From the NCBI RefSeq assembly GCF_001570525.1, contig NZ_BBXC01000012.1, positions 252,576 through 316,575 on the forward strand: 64,000 nt of DNA. The letters run 5' to 3'. Every line of letters starts with the position of its first letter. Within the stretch, counting starts at the first letter, position 1. A program made the position numbers and the translations under genes. The notes under the pieces are model-generated. The model was not told the DNA's origin. It worked only from the letters and a program-made list of their open reading frames with translations, and made no database searches. This document shows positions 61,437 through 64,000 of this stretch, one piece after another. The DNA is from Herbidospora sakaeratensis (GTDB lineage Bacteria > Actinomycetota > Actinomycetes > Streptosporangiales > Streptosporangiaceae).

Positions 61437-62968
61437 CGTGACCGCCGGATGGCGAGCAGGGCGCGGTCGTCGAAGACTCCTCCCGCCAGCCAGTCGCTGT
61501 TCAACTGCTCCAGACGCTCCACGACGGCGGTCGCGGGCATGCCGGCGCAGGTGGCCAGGGCGGTCTTGAGCCGGGAGGGGCCGTACATCTCACGGCCGGT
61601 GGGGCCGCCGAACGCCTCGGTGATGCCGTCGCTGTAGAGGAGCAGCAGGTCGCCGGGCGCCAGCTCGACCGAGACCGTGCGCAGGCTGATCGCGCCCGAC
61701 TTGATCGCGCCGAGGAGGGTGCCCCGGGCATCGACCTCCTCGACCACGCCGTCGGCGCGCAGCAGCAGCGGCGCCGGGTGGCCGGCCACGGCCAGGTCGA
61801 TCACGCCTTCGCCGGGGTGGATCGCCCCCAGCACCAGCGTCACGTGGGAACGCGGCGTGTAGGAGCTCAGCAGGGCCTTGTTGATCAGGTGCATGAGCTG
61901 CTCGGGGTCGCGTTCGAGCAGCAGCAGCGCACGCAGGCTGTGGCGGACCTGACCGGCCAGCACGGCCGCGCGCGGGCCCTTGCCGCACACGTCGCCGAGG
62001 GTCACCAGCGGGCCGTCGGGCGTGGGCAGCACGTCGTAGAAGTCGCCGCCGATCAGGGCGGTCTGCTGGGCGGCGCGCAGTGAACCGGCCAGTTCAAGGC
62101 CGTCGACCGCGGGCAGCGGCGGCGGCCGCAGGTCGCCCGCGAGGATCGCGTTGGTCGCGCTCTGCTCCTGGTAGAGCACCGCGGCCGAGATCGCCGCGCC
62201 GGCGCGGGCGGCGAACACCCGCACCAGCGTCTCGGTCTCGTCGTCGAAACCGGCGCCGCCTTCACGGCGGGCCAGCACCAGCGCGCCGGCGGGCACGCCG
62301 TTGCCGGGCAGCGGGGTCACCAGCAGGTGGCCGACGGGCCCGAAACCGGCCGGCAGCAGCCACTCGGGCGCCTGGTTCGGGTCGAGCCAGCGGCTGGGCA
62401 CCGGCGGGAAGCCCGCCAGCGCCTCGGCCAGGCCCGGCACCTGGTCGGCGTGGGCGACCGGCATGTCGCCCTCTTCGAGGCCCGCCTCGGAGGACCGCAA
62501 CCAGGCGGTGCGCCGCAGGCCCCCCGGCGGCAGCACGACCATCGCCGCGTCGGCCAGCAGACCGGTCGCGAGCTCGGCGGTGGCGCGGGCGCACCGGCGG
62601 GTGTTGAGCGAGGCCGACAGCCGGCGGCCGGCCTCGACGAGGAACTGGGCGCGCTCGCGCTCGGCCCGCAGGGCGTCGGCCCGCGCGGTCTCGTTGGTGA
62701 CGTCGCGCAGATACCAGGCCTGGTGGACGATGCCGAAGATCTCCCGGCGGACCCGCAGCAGCCGGTCGCCCAGCGCCGTCTCGTAGGTCTCCCCGGGTTC
62801 GCGGCCGCGGTCGAGCAGGCTGGTCACCTCGCCCGGGATCATCTCCCTGGCGGCGGCGTTGACCAGCACGACGGCGCCGTCGGCGTCGCACAGGACGACT
62901 CCGTCGGCGGCCGCTTCCACTATCGCCCGCAGCACCTCTGTCGAGGGCGCATGCGTTACCGAATCCAT
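61433..62968 (-). CDS. SpoIIE-type PP2C phosphatase with PAS and GAF domains
   Basis: The 511-residue protein has a PAS domain (about residues 15-95), a linker, a GAF domain and a SpoIIE domain with GGDFYDVLPTPDG and DVCGKGPRAAVLAG plus LLLYSDGITEA. It dephosphorylates STAS antagonists, releasing sigma factors. ATG 62968 has AAAGGG 6 bases upstream; GTG 63010 is the alternative. It is the first gene of the operon with B12-binding and STAS genes. Confidence 0.92.
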   Translation of the reverse strand: MDSVTHAPSTEVLRAIVEAAADGVVLCDADGAVVLVNAAAREMIPGEVTSLLDRGREPGETYETALGDRLLRVRREIFGIVHQAWYLRDVTNETARADALRAERERAQFLVEAGRRLSASLNTRRCARATAELATGLLADAAMVVLPPGGLRRTAWLRSSEAGLEEGDMPVAHADQVPGLAEALAGFPPVPSRWLDPNQAPEWLLPAGFGPVGHLLVTPLPGNGVPAGALVLARREGGAGFDDETETLVRVFAARAGAAISAAVLYQEQSATNAILAGDLRPPPLPAVDGLELAGSLRAAQQTALIGGDFYDVLPTPDGPLVTLGDVCGKGPRAAVLAGQVRHSLRALLLLERDPEQLMHLINKALLSSYTPRSHVTLVLGAIHPGEGVIDLAVAGHPAPLLLRADGVVEEVDARGTLLGAIKSGAISLRTVSVELAPGDLLLLYSDGITEAFGGPTGREMYGPSRLKTALATCAGMPATAVVERLEQLNSDWLAGGVFDDRALLAIRRSR

Positions 62969-63073
62969 CACCGGCCCTTTCGCGCGAGGATCGCTCAACT
63001 TTACCCGCACGGGTCATCCACGACGCGTGCCAGCGATATTGCCCCTAAAGACAGCAATCATGCAGGTTGTGAA

Positions 63074-63102
63074 TTGACCGGCGGGTGCCGGGTAGTTAGC
63101 GT
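63074..63102 (+). promoter_or_regulatory. Promoter of the HATPase (anti-sigma kinase) gene
   Basis: TTGACC (63074-63079), 17 bases, TAGCGT (63097-63102) fits a housekeeping promoter. A GGGTAG at 63090-63095 also resembles a SigB-type -10, but its -35 partner is poor. Confidence 0.5.
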
Positions 63103-63128
63103 GCGACGAGCTAGCACAGGGGGACGGA

Positions 63129-63527
63129 GTGAACACCGACCAGCATCTCCGGTGGGCGATCACCACCGACCTGATCGGCCTGCGCGGCCGGGTGTCCGGC
63201 GTGGCCACCGAGGCAGGTCTGCGTGGCCACCGACTGAACGACCTGGTCACGGCGGTCAACGAGGCCGTGATCAACGTACTGGAACACGGCGGCGGCGATG
63301 GCCTCGTCGAGATCTGGTACGACGCCGACGGCATCACCGTCGAGGTGACCGACTCGGCCGGCACCCTCAAGCCGCAGGACATCCACCGCAGCCGCCCCTC
63401 GTCGAGCACGCCGCGCGGCTTCGGCCTGTGGCTGATGGGCCAGCTGTGCGACGAGTTCAGCATCTCCCAGATGGTCGGCCGATCCCGCATCCGGCTGCGG
63501 ATGACCCTTGCCCAGTCACCCCGCTAG
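63129..63527 (+). CDS. RsbW-like HATPase anti-sigma factor kinase
   Basis: The 132-residue protein has the HATPase boxes: N box NEAVINVLEHG, G1 EVTDSAGTL and G2 RGFGLWLMGQLCDEF. It likely phosphorylates the STAS partner and holds a sigma factor. GTG 63129 follows GGGGGACGGA. It is divergent from the SpoIIE-B12-STAS operon with a 160-base gap, and completes a partner-switching set. Confidence 0.92.
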   Translation: MNTDQHLRWAITTDLIGLRGRVSGVATEAGLRGHRLNDLVTAVNEAVINVLEHGGGDGLVEIWYDADGITVEVTDSAGTLKPQDIHRSRPSSSTPRGFGLWLMGQLCDEFSISQMVGRSRIRLRMTLAQSPR

Positions 63528-63620
63528 CCGCGTCCGACCGGCGGGCGTAGGCTCACGACACGTGAGCGAGCGAGCCGTCAGGCACACGAGCCGGAAGCAC
63601 CTGCCGACGGAGGAGACCGC

Positions 63621-64000
63621 GTGAGCGTCGATCTGGACTTCGCGGCTCGTCACGCGGGCCGGCCCGCGCGCGAACTGACCCGCCGCGACGTCGCCCGCGC
63701 CCTGCTGGCCGTGCCCTCGGGGCAGGCCCTGGTGTCGCTGCCCGAGCTGCGCCGCGATCTGATGGCGGCCGGCAACCCGCTCACGGTCGTGTTCTGGGAG
63801 TCGGCCAAGTCGACCCTGACCCGCATCGAGTCGGGCGTGGCCACCGTCGGCGACGTCCAGCGCTGGCTAGAGTCGACCGGCACCGAGCCGATCCTGCTGA
63901 CCCGCAGCTACTTCGTCTGGCCCGACGAGAGCGAGCGCGGCCCGGTGGCCACCGAGATGTACGGCCGCCTCGTCGCCCACCTGGAGGAGCTCGTCGAGGC
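63621..64000 (+). CDS. Unrecognised protein (5' part; runs off the right edge)
   Basis: A frame opens at GTG 63621 with GGAGGAG 6 bases upstream and stays open to the window end (126 codons). The start reads MSVDLDFAARHAGR, with a helical segment LPELRRDLMAAGN and a possible helix-turn-helix-like stretch KSTLTRIESGVATVGDVQRW. Third positions are GC-rich, so it is likely coding. No family is recognised. Confidence 0.6.
   Translation, partial: MSVDLDFAARHAGRPARELTRRDVARALLAVPSGQALVSLPELRRDLMAAGNPLTVVFWESAKSTLTRIESGVATVGDVQRWLESTGTEPILLTRSYFVWPDESERGPVATEMYGRLVAHLEELVE

Noticed and set aside
63090-63095. SigB-type promoter for the RsbW-like gene
   Set aside because: GGGTAG is present but the -35 match at the right distance is poor; a housekeeping promoter fits better.

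Overview
The window is very GC-rich, gene-dense chromosomal DNA with many GTG starts, 4-bp ATGA/GTGA gene overlaps and strong GC bias at third codon positions. It carries the block mfd / SurA-like lipoprotein / mazG / eno / ftsB-like / DUF501 / ppx, a SigE-type ECF sigma factor, Rex-type operators and SpoIIE/STAS/HATPase partner-switching genes. Together these point to a filamentous-type actinobacterium, perhaps Streptosporangiales. Species cannot be named from the sequence alone. No phage genes, insertion sequences, CRISPR arrays or rRNA genes were seen.

Region 1 (1-13459) is the most distinctive part. cysD (3' end) and cysN are followed by a sulfotransferase, a family 2 glycosyltransferase and a WecG/TagA-type glycosyltransferase. 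These meet, at a perfect 22-bp palindrome, a six-gene overlapping minus-strand operon: Wzz-like co-polymerase, O-antigen polymerase/ligase, APH-fold kinase, sulfotransferase, Wzx-like flippase, sulfotransferase. A secreted GH26-like hydrolase and an APS kinase fused to a degenerate ATP-sulfurylase-like domain complete the block. I read it as a Wzx/Wzy-type cluster for a sulfated surface polysaccharide with its own PAPS supply.

Region 2 (13544-24585) has an ECF sigma/putative anti-sigma pair and a methyltransferase, then the conserved housekeeping block from mfd to ppx. Region 3 (24582-35453) has a lipoprotein, a P450, a family 5-like uracil-DNA glycosylase, NDH-2 behind two Rex operators, an unusual tRNA(UAA), a gene-poor gap, a membrane-anchored STAND-like ATPase with a DUF418 protein, a GH15 enzyme, a Bax-inhibitor-like protein and a DUF4287 protein.

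Region 4 (35505-54187) is mixed metabolism and envelope: a PPOX-fold protein, thiolase, beta-propeller lipoprotein, SGNH hydrolase, the transsulfuration enzymes CBS and CGS, an orphan histidine kinase, a MoxR/VWA pair, a FIST sensor, ROK kinase, LysE exporter, threonine dehydratase, M1 peptidase and RDD protein. Region 5 (54241-64000) has hppD divergent from an AsnC regulator, a class A PBP, a YyaL-like protein, and a partner-switching module (SpoIIE phosphatase, B12-binding sensor, STAS protein and a divergent HATPase anti-sigma kinase).

The strongest observations are the sulfated-polysaccharide cluster, the short-variable-loop tRNA with a UAA anticodon together with several genes carrying a TTA codon, the paired Rex boxes before ndh, and the B12-linked partner-switching module.
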